A DNA stretch of 15,540 bases from Verrucomicrobiota bacterium (GTDB taxonomy: Bacteria; Verrucomicrobiota; Verrucomicrobiia; Limisphaerales; SXQI01), in the NCBI GenBank assembly GCA_008933045.1, contig WBXJ01000041.1, forward strand, positions 1-15,540. Reading direction: 5' to 3'. Below, in pieces: positions 1 through 6,743 of this stretch. The notes below the pieces were generated by a model, which saw only the letters and a list, made by a program, of their open reading frames with translations, was not told the origin of the DNA and made no database searches. The stretch's first letter is position 1, and each line of letters starts with the position of its first letter. The position numbers and the translations under genes were made by a program.

Positions 1-1196
1 ACGATGTGATTCCCTGAAGGGATCGTGAGCACACCTTTCTCATGCAACCGATTGATGAATTGGACAGCAGCGGGTTTATCATCCTGGGTGAACGTGGCGA
101 TGTTGGGTTGAAGTTCTAAACCGATCATCAACCCAAAGCCTCTTACAGTCTTCAACACTGTTGGATACTTCGTCACTAGGGCCGCCAATTGGTTCTTGAT
201 CCACGCGCCTAAGTCGCGGGCGTGTTGGGCGAGTTGATCCCGCTGAATGACTTCGAAGATTCGGAGCGCAACGGCGCACCCTAACGGATTTCCGCCAAAA
301 GTCGTGCCATGCGTTCCTGCGCTGAGTAGATCGCCGTAGGGATTGCGTAACCAAAGGGCACCGATCGGAAATCCTCCACCTAACGATTTAGCCATGGAGA
401 TGCCGTCGGGCAGAAATGATTCCGCACCTTCCACGCCTTCGAGAATACGTTGAAAACTTTGGAATCGTCCGGTTCGAAAGTGTCCACATTGCACGCCGTC
501 GATGAGGAGCAAGAGATTTTTTTCGTCACACAGTTTGCGCAAGCCAAGCAGGTAGGCCGGGGTGGCAGGGGTAACACCGGTCTCGCCTTGGATTCCTTCA
601 ATCAGGATTGCCACAGTGGCAGGTGAAATCGCGGCACGGATGGCTTCCAAATCGTTATAGGGCACATGCTTAAAACCCGGGACCATTGGTTCAAAACCCT
701 TTTTGACTTTGTCCTGTCCTGTGGCTGAGATCCCACCCAGGGTGCGGCCGTGGAACGAATTCTCGGCGGTGATAATTTCGAAACGACCTTGCTCGTGGCC
801 GAATTTTCGCGCTGCTTTGTAAAGTCCTTCGTTGGCTTCTGCGCCGCTATTGCAGAAAAATACTTTACCCGGTGCGATCAGATCTGTGATGCGCTCCCCG
901 AGTTGTCCTTGCAGATCGGTATAGTAGAGATTCGAGATGTGGATAAGCTTGCGTGATTGCTCGATCAACGCCTCAGTAATCTCCGCATTTGAATGACCCA
1001 AGGACGTGACAGCGATACCACCTCCCAAATCGAGATAACGCTTCCCAGTCACATCCCAAACGTAGCTGCCTAAGCCGTGGCTCAAAGCTAGAGGAAATCT
1101 TCCGTAGGAAGGAACGACGTTTTTATTGAGGTGCGCTTGAATGGAGGCGAAATCATTTCGCACCGGAGGCACCAGCGTAGGGATAGGTTCGTTCAT
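1..1196 (-). CDS. argD: Acetylornithine aminotransferase (class III, PLP-dependent), 3' end missing
   Basis: The enzyme transfers an amino group from glutamate to N-acetylglutamate semialdehyde, giving N-acetylornithine; it is cytoplasmic. I translated the minus strand from the ATG at 1196: 398 codons are open to the window edge. The family is usually about 390-425 residues, so only a short C-terminal piece is missing. Visible landmarks are YLDLGGGIAVTSLGH near the N-terminus, FFCNSGAEANE (PLP phosphate binding), SFHGRTLG, IEGIQGETG, D233 and Q236 (contacts to the PLP ring), K270 in MAKSLGGGFPIGA (Schiff-base lysine) and GTHGTTFGGNPLGCAVAL. The usual D-E-V-Q motif reads D-G-V-Q here, and the usual E-P-I-Q-G reads E-G-I-Q-G. 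It follows argB after 74 bases, in an argC-J-B-D cluster, which supports ArgD over other class III aminotransferases. It could also act on succinyl-diaminopimelate, as some ArgD do. No Shine-Dalgarno sequence precedes the start. Confidence 0.92.
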   Translation of the reverse strand, partial: MNEPIPTLVPPVRNDFASIQAHLNKNVVPSYGRFPLALSHGLGSYVWDVTGKRYLDLGGGIAVTSLGHSNAEITEALIEQSRKLIHISNLYYTDLQGQLGERITDLIAPGKVFFCNSGAEANEGLYKAARKFGHEQGRFEIITAENSFHGRTLGGISATGQDKVKKGFEPMVPGFKHVPYNDLEAIRAAISPATVAILIEGIQGETGVTPATPAYLLGLRKLCDEKNLLLLIDGVQCGHFRTGRFQSFQRILEGVEGAESFLPDGISMAKSLGGGFPIGALWLRNPYGDLLSAGTHGTTFGGNPLGCAVALRIFEVIQRDQLAQHARDLGAWIKNQLAALVTKYPTVLKTVRGFGLMIGLELQPNIATFTQDDKPAAVQFINRLHEKGVLTIPSGNHI

Positions 1197-1270
1197 GCAA
1201 GAGGATGATTAAATGGGGATCAACAAAATGTTGCTGGATCGTTTTTAAACTTCTCCCAGCTACTGCCTGA

Positions 1271-2149
1271 TTACGGCACCACCTCCGTGCCTAAGCCAGC
1301 GTCCGTAAAGATTTCGAGCAAAACGGCGTGAGGAACGCGACCATCGACCAAAGAGACCTTGTGCAAACCCGACTGAATGGCTGCGACCGCGCTATCAATT
1401 TTTGGAATCATCCCCTGATCGACAATACCAGCAGCTTTCAGTGCAGGCACTTCCGAGATCCTTAGATTTGGTATGACTGTGGAGAGGTCTTTTGGATCGC
1501 GCATCAAGCCCGGGACATCGCTCATGAATACAAGCCGAGCGGCATGGAGAGCAATCGCTGTTTGAGCCGCTGCGATGTCGGCATTGCAATTGTAAACTTT
1601 GCCATCCACCTCGCCACGTGCCGTGGGGCTAATTACAGGGGTGGCTCCAGCTTTCAGGCAAGCTAACAAGGGTTCAATGTTGACCTGCGTTACTTCACCC
1701 ACATAACCAATATCCACCTTTTCGCCATTGGGACCTGTCAGGAACATCTGGCGGCACTTAAAAATATCGCTGCCCGCGAACCCTTGAGCGCAGCCTCCCA
1801 ACGAATTGATCATTGCAACGATGTCAGGATTGATCTCTCGTGAGAGCACTCGTTCGACCACTTCCACCGTGGCCTCATCAGTGACGCGTTGGCCTTGGAT
1901 AAAATTTGCAGAAATTCCCGCAGCAGCCATGGCTCGTGTGATCGCTTTGCCTCCGCCATGCACAACGACGGGATTGATCTCCACTGCCTCTAAAAATACG
2001 ATATCGCGTGCCACTCCATTCCTGACCGCCACATCCGGCGAATCCATAAAACTTCCTCCGTATTTGACAACGAATATTTGCCCACTGAACCGTTGAATAT
2101 AAGGCAATGCTTCGAGAAGAGTGGATGCTTTACTGATGATATCTTGCAT
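1271..2149 (-). CDS. argB: N-acetylglutamate kinase
   Basis: The enzyme phosphorylates N-acetylglutamate with ATP, the second step of arginine synthesis. The predicted protein has 292 residues and all amino acid kinase landmarks: K29 in VVKYGGS, the glycine-rich VVHGGGKAIT (residues 62-71), R88, NADIAAAQTAIALHA (189-203), MSDVPGLMRD (209-218) and K250 in QGMIPKID. The N-terminal helix LLEALPYIQRF and the C-terminal segment around VSLVDGRVPHAVLLEIFTDA resemble the arginine-inhibited hexameric type (as in Pseudomonas and Thermotoga), so feedback inhibition by arginine is likely; this is inferred from family resemblance. The start is the ATG at 2149, because it matches the usual N-terminus and lies 16 bases after the argJ stop. 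A longer reading from 2200 would overlap argJ and adds 17 residues with no family counterpart. No Shine-Dalgarno sequence is visible. Confidence 0.96.
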   Translation of the reverse strand: MQDIISKASTLLEALPYIQRFSGQIFVVKYGGSFMDSPDVAVRNGVARDIVFLEAVEINPVVVHGGGKAITRAMAAAGISANFIQGQRVTDEATVEVVERVLSREINPDIVAMINSLGGCAQGFAGSDIFKCRQMFLTGPNGEKVDIGYVGEVTQVNIEPLLACLKAGATPVISPTARGEVDGKVYNCNADIAAAQTAIALHAARLVFMSDVPGLMRDPKDLSTVIPNLRISEVPALKAAGIVDQGMIPKIDSAVAAIQSGLHKVSLVDGRVPHAVLLEIFTDAGLGTEVVP

Positions 2150-2165
2150 ACGACACCGTGTGATA

Positions 2166-3497
2166 TTAGCCCCCCATAGAGGCAGGATCGCTGACGTCAC
2201 CTTTGTTAAACTCCACGTATTCCTCAGTCAGATCGCAAGTGTACATGACAGCCTCTGCCTTTCCTACGTTGAGAAAAATATGAAGCTCGAACTCTGGATT
2301 TGCCACGAGTGTGCAAAGTTCCTTGAAGGAGGTGCGGGTGGGTTGACCTTTTTTAAGCGCGAAAATGATTTTTTTTGCGTCGGGTAACGAGTAACCGACG
2401 TCGATTTTTTCTTCGATGAGGCTAGCTCTGGAAGCACCCAAGGCACCTAGAATGCGCCCCCAATTGGGGTCACCACCGAACCAGCTTGTTTTAACGAGTG
2501 CTCCATTGGCAACGGCGCGTGCGGCGGCATCGGCATCGGCTGCGGTTTTTGCTCCTTTGATGCGGACCGTAACGAAATGGCTTGCTCCTTCCCCATCACG
2601 AACAATCATCTTAGCCAACTCCAGCGTGACAAAATTGAGCGCAGTCTGAAATGTGTTGCGAGCTTTAGTGGAACGGGCCGAAACCTGAATGTTTCCCGCT
2701 TTCCCATTGGCTAGCACGATGACCGTATCGTTCGTGCTCATGTCTCCATCCACGGTGACACGATTAAAACTCTGAGCGACTGCGGTTTCGAGGGCACCCT
2801 TTAACACGGTGCGATCAATGTTTGCGTCGGTGGTGATAAAACCCAACATTGTCGCGTGTAACCCCGAAGCTGGACGTGTGCCTGTGGGACTCATGCCGGG
2901 CTGGATCATTCCTGCGCCCTTGCAAGTGCCACCGATGCGCACGACTTTTTCCCCGATTTTGAACTCCACAGCAACCGTCTTTGGGCGAGTGTCACTCGTC
3001 ATGATCGCCTCGGTCACTTGCTGAGCATTCTCAAAACTTGGATTGAGTAAGGCAGCAGCAGCGGTGATGCCGCGCTTCACATTCGCCATGGGAAGGGTGA
3101 CACCAATACGGCCGGTGGAACAGACGAGCACCTGCTCTGCTTTGAGCCCTAGGGCTAGAGCAGTTGCACGGGTCATTTCCTCGGCATCCTTCATCCCTTG
3201 GCGCCCCGTGCAAGCATTCGCATTTCCAGAATTGACCACCACGGCCTGAGCGCAGCCTGCAGCTACACGCTTGATGCTGACTTTGACGGGTGCCGCGCAC
3301 ACCTGGCTGGTCGTAAACATGCCCGCAGCGATTGCAGGCACCTCTGACACGATCAGGGCCAGATCACGTTTTTGCCCTTTGTTAGACCCCTTTCCCGTGC
3401 CGAGACGTTTGATGTCGCAAAAAACGGCGGCCGTGCGAAACCCGCTGGGAGCTGCAATCGACCCTTCAATTACACGAAATGCAGAAGTCTTGGGCAT
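2166..3497 (-). CDS. argJ: Glutamate N-acetyltransferase / ornithine acetyltransferase
   Basis: ArgJ moves the acetyl group from N-acetylornithine to glutamate, closing the acetyl cycle; some members also use acetyl-CoA. The 443-residue protein shows NSGNANACTG (89-98), the STG oxyanion region (127-129), GGTCKGAGMIQP (189-200) and the self-cleavage site A215-T216 in HATML, followed by GFITTDA. Cleavage before T216 would give an alpha chain of 215 and a beta chain of 228 residues, with T216 as nucleophile. Between GMIQP and ATML lies an extra stretch of about 11 residues that textbook ArgJ proteins lack. The C-terminus EEYVEFNKGDVSDPASMGG keeps the conserved Asn. I chose the ATG at 3497: it is 8 bases after the argC stop and gives the normal N-terminus, whereas an upstream ATG at 3554 would lie inside argC. 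Whether it is mono- or bifunctional cannot be read from sequence; no argA is in the window. Confidence 0.95.
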   Translation of the reverse strand: MPKTSAFRVIEGSIAAPSGFRTAAVFCDIKRLGTGKGSNKGQKRDLALIVSEVPAIAAGMFTTSQVCAAPVKVSIKRVAAGCAQAVVVNSGNANACTGRQGMKDAEEMTRATALALGLKAEQVLVCSTGRIGVTLPMANVKRGITAAAALLNPSFENAQQVTEAIMTSDTRPKTVAVEFKIGEKVVRIGGTCKGAGMIQPGMSPTGTRPASGLHATMLGFITTDANIDRTVLKGALETAVAQSFNRVTVDGDMSTNDTVIVLANGKAGNIQVSARSTKARNTFQTALNFVTLELAKMIVRDGEGASHFVTVRIKGAKTAADADAAARAVANGALVKTSWFGGDPNWGRILGALGASRASLIEEKIDVGYSLPDAKKIIFALKKGQPTRTSFKELCTLVANPEFELHIFLNVGKAEAVMYTCDLTEEYVEFNKGDVSDPASMGG

Positions 3498-3505
3498 GGT
3501 AAATC

Positions 3506-4573
3506 TTAGATGAGGCCGGCGGTCTCCGGTCGATCGGTTGCGATGTTGAAACACTGGATGGCTTGGCCGCTTGTGCCCTTCACGATATTATCGATCGCAC
3601 TCATAACGATCAAACGCCCGGTACGGACGTCTAACCGCCAAGCGATCTCAATAAAGTTGGTTCCCACCACATTCTTCGAATCGGGTAACGCTTTTCCCTC
3701 CAATAGGCGAACAAAAATAGAATCCCCGTAGGCCGTTTTGTAAGCGTGCGCGACTTGCCGATCGAAAGCTTCCATTGCCGCTGGGTTGTCCACGAAGGCT
3801 GTGGTCGGCGTCAGACACAGGGTGGTTAGAATCCCACGATTTACTGGGACAAGATGAGGAGTGAACTGCATTCTCACACTGCGTCCCGCAGCCGATGATA
3901 ACTCCTGCTCGATCTCGGATAAGTGTCGATGCTTGGGGACGCCATACGGACGTAGGCTCTCGTTGCATTCGGCGAACAGATAGTCCACCTCCAACTTGCG
4001 ACCAGCACCGGTGACACCGCTGAGAGAGTTGGCAATGACTTGATCGGGATCGACTAACCCCGCCCGCAACAACGGGAGCATCGGCAACAAAATACTGGTG
4101 GGATAACAACCCGGACAAGCAATGAGGACTGCCTGTTGAATCGCGGATCGATACACCTCCGCCAAACCATAGACAGAACGGTTTAAGAGATCTGGTGCTG
4201 GGTGTGGTTGCGCGTAAAACTCCTCGTAAACGGTCGGGCTCTTCAATCGAAAATCCGCGCTTAAATCAATGACTCGAGCCCCTTGCTGAATCAAGGGGAC
4301 CGCAAATTCTGCTGCGACTCCGTGGGGCAGAGCGAGAAAAACCACCTCCGCTTGTTTGGCAAGGAGTTCCGCATTCGGCTCCACAAACCGCAATGAGCGG
4401 GCCTTAGGAAAATGAGAAAACTTAGGGAAAATTTGCGCTACCGTTTTTCCTGCGTATTGTCGCGACGTTACGGAGGTTAGCTCGGCGTGAGGGTGAGTGA
4501 GGAGCAGGCGCACGAGATCCTCTCCCGCATATCCGGAAGCACCGACTACAGCTACTTTGGTTTGCGAATTCAT
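3506..4573 (-). CDS. argC: N-acetyl-gamma-glutamyl-phosphate reductase
   Basis: ArgC reduces N-acetylglutamyl phosphate to the semialdehyde with NADPH. The 355-residue length fits the usual (about 345-residue) type. The Rossmann motif GASGYAG is at residues 11-17, the active-site cysteine is C156 in ACPGCYPTS, and KHRHLSEIEQEL carries the conserved histidines of the catalytic domain. SLSGVTGAGRK and TPHLVPVNRGILTT are further family blocks. It is the first gene of the argC-J-B-D cluster. A promoter-like TTGACG/TAATTT pair ends 16 bases before the ATG at 4573, and the rpsI terminator lies just upstream of it, so the cluster probably has its own transcription start. I see no ArgR-box-like palindrome in the short leader. 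The start is supported by the N-terminal match and by the promoter position. Confidence 0.96.
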   Translation of the reverse strand: MNSQTKVAVVGASGYAGEDLVRLLLTHPHAELTSVTSRQYAGKTVAQIFPKFSHFPKARSLRFVEPNAELLAKQAEVVFLALPHGVAAEFAVPLIQQGARVIDLSADFRLKSPTVYEEFYAQPHPAPDLLNRSVYGLAEVYRSAIQQAVLIACPGCYPTSILLPMLPLLRAGLVDPDQVIANSLSGVTGAGRKLEVDYLFAECNESLRPYGVPKHRHLSEIEQELSSAAGRSVRMQFTPHLVPVNRGILTTLCLTPTTAFVDNPAAMEAFDRQVAHAYKTAYGDSIFVRLLEGKALPDSKNVVGTNFIEIAWRLDVRTGRLIVMSAIDNIVKGTSGQAIQCFNIATDRPETAGLI

Positions 4574-4589
4574 TCCACTGGACCCCGTT

Positions 4590-4619
4590 AAATTAGGAAT
4601 TCCCTTACAGTCACGTCAA
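4590..4619 (-). promoter_or_regulatory. Candidate promoter of the arg cluster
   Basis: On the minus strand TTGACG (4619-4614) and TAATTT (4595-4590) are separated by 18 bases. Transcription would start near 4583, leaving a leader of about 10 bases before the argC ATG. The element lies between the rpsI terminator and argC, where a promoter is expected. The -10 match is moderate. Confidence 0.45.
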
Positions 4620-4627
4620 GCACAGGT

Positions 4628-4665
4628 AAAAAGAAAAAGCCCCGCGAGCGTAAGAGCAGCGGGGC
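4628..4665 (-). terminator. Rho-independent terminator after rpsI
   Basis: On the minus strand a 7-base-pair GC-rich stem, GCCCCGC (4665-4659) with GCGGGGC (4645-4639), encloses a 13-base loop and is followed by TTTTTCTTTTT (4638-4628). It begins 20 bases after the rpsI stop codon and separates the ribosomal pair from the arginine cluster. Confidence 0.85.
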
Positions 4666-4684
4666 GATGAGTTGCAAAAAACGA

Positions 4685-5080
4685 TTAACGTTTGCTGAAT
4701 TGGAAACGTTTGCGTGCGCCCGGTTGTCCGTATTTTTTACGCTCACGCATACGGCTGTCGCGAGTCAACAACCCTTGCGCTTTAAGAGCGGGGCGCATGG
4801 TGCCGTCCGCTAGCAACAACGCACGAGCGATGCCATGCCGCACTGCACTTGCCTGACCTGTGGGGCCGCCACCTGCGACATTGACCCGAACGTCAAACTT
4901 TGTGGTGGCATCCACTGCGCCCAATGCTTGTTGAACCAGCAAACGCTGGGAATCTACCACGAAGTAAGTTTCCATCGTCCGGCCATTCACTGTGATCTTA
5001 CCGGAACCAGCGGACAAACGGACGCGAGCCACTGCGGTCTTGCGACGGCCTGTACCCAAAAATTCAATCGTTTCAGCCAT
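4685..5080 (-). CDS. rpsI: 30S ribosomal protein S9
   Basis: S9 sits in the head of the small ribosomal subunit, and its C-terminal tail reaches the P-site tRNA. The 131-residue protein has the family opening GTGRRKTAVARVRL, the signature GGGPTGQASAVRHGIARAL and the basic C-terminal tail ending RKRFQFSKR, whose final Lys-Arg is the conserved P-site contact. Length equals the family norm. It follows rplM after 6 bases, the widely conserved L13-S9 pair, and ends in a strong terminator. No Shine-Dalgarno sequence is visible in the 6-base gap or the end of rplM. Confidence 0.98.
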   Translation of the reverse strand: MAETIEFLGTGRRKTAVARVRLSAGSGKITVNGRTMETYFVVDSQRLLVQQALGAVDATTKFDVRVNVAGGGPTGQASAVRHGIARALLLADGTMRPALKAQGLLTRDSRMRERKKYGQPGARKRFQFSKR

Positions 5081-5086
5081 ATACTA

Positions 5087-5527
5087 TCAAAAACGGGGTT
5101 TAATTTCGAGCTTAGCAGGTTGTTGGGCAGCATGCGGATGCTTGTCGCCGGTGTAAACTTTAAGCTTGGTGAGCATTTGTTTGCCGAGTCGGTTTTTGGG
5201 AACCATTCCCTTCACGGCGTGAGAGATGAGGCGATCGGCATGCTTTTCGCGCACCTGAGCGACACTCGTATATTTTTCGCCACCCTTCCAACCGGAGTAG
5301 CTCATGAACATCTTGGCTTCTTCCTTCTTGCCGGTCAAAACCACCTTTTCGGCGTTAATCACGACAACAAAATCGCCCGTGTCCATGTGGGGGGTGAAGA
5401 TAGGCTTGTTTTTACCCCGCAAAACATCGGCAATCTGGACGGCGAGACGGCCCAAAACGGCTCCGTCTGCATCTACCACATGCCACTTCTGCTGGTTATC
5501 ATCCGCTTTCGGCAAATACGTTTTCAT
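5087..5527 (-). CDS. rplM: 50S ribosomal protein L13
   Basis: L13 is an early-assembling protein of the large ribosomal subunit. The 146-residue product (family about 142) contains the block WHVVDADGAVLGRLA, GDFVVVINAEKVVLTG, YSGWKGGEKY, AVKGMVPKNRLGKQML and LKVYTGDKHPHAAQQP, all typical. The start at 5527 (MKTYLPKADDNQQ) matches the family. A longer reading from 5575 would add 16 residues that lie over the predicted promoter, so I reject it. It is the first gene of the rplM-rpsI operon. The leader would be only about 20 bases, too short for a structured autoregulatory element downstream of the predicted start. Confidence 0.98.
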   Translation of the reverse strand: MKTYLPKADDNQQKWHVVDADGAVLGRLAVQIADVLRGKNKPIFTPHMDTGDFVVVINAEKVVLTGKKEEAKMFMSYSGWKGGEKYTSVAQVREKHADRLISHAVKGMVPKNRLGKQMLTKLKVYTGDKHPHAAQQPAKLEIKPRF

Positions 5528-5552
5528 CGACAAATCAATAAAAGAGGGACGG

Positions 5553-5580
5553 AACCTAGCAAAAGCACAGCACAAGTCAA
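5553..5580 (-). promoter_or_regulatory. Candidate sigma-70-type promoter of rplM-rpsI
   Basis: On the minus strand TTGACT (5580-5575) and TAGGTT (5558-5553) are 16 bases apart. Transcription would start near 5546, about 20 bases before the rplM ATG. It is the best promoter match in the gap between nagB and rplM. Confidence 0.5.
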
Positions 5581-5626
5581 CAAGCTAAATGGAGATTTTT
5601 TCCAACCCCGCAAAATAAGCCGCGCT

Positions 5627-5683
5627 CACCCTAATCTCAGGGTGCCAAACATCCGTCACAACTTTCATTACTACAGGTGACGG
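5627..5683. repeat. Two small inverted repeats upstream of rplM
   Basis: CACCCT (5627-5632) and AGGGTG (5639-5644) pair around 6 bases; CCGTCAC (5653-5659) and GTGACGG (5677-5683) pair around 17 bases. Both lie upstream of the predicted rplM promoter and downstream of nagB. Neither is followed by a T-run, so they do not look like terminators. They could be regulator sites or chance. Confidence 0.35.
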
Positions 5684-5686
5684 TGA

Positions 5687-5705
5687 GATTGTCCAGAGGA
5701 TTGTC
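5687..5705. repeat. Short direct repeat upstream of rplM
   Basis: GATTGTC occurs at 5687-5693 and again at 5699-5705, a 12-base period. It sits about 110 bases upstream of the rplM promoter candidate. A protein-binding site is possible, but chance cannot be excluded. Confidence 0.25.
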
Positions 5706-5780
5706 ATTAAAAAGGGAGATCGAATCAACGTTTGGATCTCGAGATTCGCGTCGTGAAACGAGTCAACTCTTGCATTTGTG

Positions 5781-6578
5781 CTAGGTTAAAAGCTCTGCCG
5801 AATCAGTATCCAGCATCAATAAAGCCTGAGGATTCTGGCGTAGAACCGAGGCGGGACAGGCTGAGGTGATCGGGCCTTGCAACGCGGAACGAATGGCGAT
5901 GGCTTTGCGTTTTTCTGGGGAAAGGCAGATCATTTTTTTTGCGCTGCACAATGCCGGCAATGTCAGCGTGAACGCATAGGGAGGCACAGTTTGGAGATTA
6001 GGAAAGTGCCCTTCTTTGACCTGCTGCATTTTGCAGGCATCATCCAACTTGACGAGCTTGACCCAATGGGGATCATCGATTTGCGCCACTGGGGGATCGT
6101 TGAACGCAAGGTGACCATTCTCCCCTACCCCCAAGCAACAAAGGTCAATGGGTTGCGCCTTGAGCAAATTGGAATAACGCTGACATTCATCGAATGGCAG
6201 AAGGCAATCACCATCAAGATAATGAAAGAACCGAGGGCTCACCAACTGTTCGACCCGCTTGCGCATGTAATTCTGAAAGCTAGCACTGTGGTCGGCTGTG
6301 ATGCCCAAATACTCATCCATGTGGAACAGCGTAACTCTGGACCAATCTACCCCGCGTAAGGCCACCAATTCTTGCAGGAATTGGATTTGAGAATTTCCGG
6401 TCGCGAGGATCACTGCCGCGCTTCCCTGCTTTTCGATCACGCGACACAAATAATCGTTCACAATGGACGCCGCCGCAGTCGCAAGGTGTGACTGCTTCGC
6501 GTAGATCTGCACCGGTAGTTGATCCACGACAAAGGACCTCACCGGTTGTGGCAAGATAAAGACTGATTCTGCTGACAT
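5781..6578 (-). CDS. nagB: Glucosamine-6-phosphate deaminase-like protein (NagB / 6-phosphogluconolactonase superfamily)
   Basis: NagB enzymes turn glucosamine 6-phosphate into fructose 6-phosphate and ammonia in amino-sugar catabolism. The 265-residue product matches the family size. It has LATGNSQIQFLQEL (58-71; phosphate loop), TLFHMDEYLG (83-92, with D88 at the position of E. coli Asp72), LGVGENGHLAFNDPP and a C-terminal block GPITSACPASVLRQNP. H156 matches E. coli His143, but E. coli Asp141 and Glu148 align with N154 and D161. That loop is unlike classic NagB, so substrate or mechanism could differ; a related sugar-phosphate isomerase or deaminase is an alternative. The ATG at 6578 is chosen because it follows a promoter-like pair directly; an upstream reading from 6665 adds 29 residues across that promoter. 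No nagA or transporter lies beside it; mutY is divergent. Confidence 0.8.
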   Translation of the reverse strand: MSAESVFILPQPVRSFVVDQLPVQIYAKQSHLATAAASIVNDYLCRVIEKQGSAAVILATGNSQIQFLQELVALRGVDWSRVTLFHMDEYLGITADHSASFQNYMRKRVEQLVSPRFFHYLDGDCLLPFDECQRYSNLLKAQPIDLCCLGVGENGHLAFNDPPVAQIDDPHWVKLVKLDDACKMQQVKEGHFPNLQTVPPYAFTLTLPALCSAKKMICLSPEKRKAIAIRSALQGPITSACPASVLRQNPQALLMLDTDSAELLT

Positions 6579-6597
6579 AGATTTAAGTTCAATTTCG

Positions 6598-6626
6598 AAA
6601 GTAAGGTGATTGAGAAGGAACGGCAA
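6598..6626 (-). promoter_or_regulatory. Candidate promoter of the nagB-like gene
   Basis: On the minus strand TTGCCG (6626-6621) and TACTTT (6603-6598) are separated by 17 bases. Transcription would start near 6591, about 13 bases before the ATG at 6578. This position argues for the downstream start of the gene. Confidence 0.45.
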
Positions 6627-6743
6627 GCCTCCGTCTGCCCCAATTCTGGAAGACGATTTTTCCACTGTCCCGATTCTTAAACCTCACTTAAATTCATCCA
6701 AATTAAAACCTCGTTTCCCATCGATCAGAATCATCTGGCAGCC

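Noticed and set aside
1218..1240. Hairpin CAACA/TGTTG with flanking GATC in the argB-argD gap
   Set aside because: The stem is weak and lacks a T-run; it is probably chance rather than a terminator inside the operon.
3648..4118. Minus-strand open frame of 156 codons
   Set aside because: It is a shifted frame inside argC, whose own frame carries all the expected motifs.
4835..5680. Plus-strand open frame of 281 codons across the ribosomal protein genes
   Set aside because: It is antisense to both rpsI and rplM, which are unmistakable; the translation has no recognisable domain.
5877..6359. Plus-strand open frame of 160 codons
   Set aside because: It is antisense to the nagB-like gene and shows no family features.
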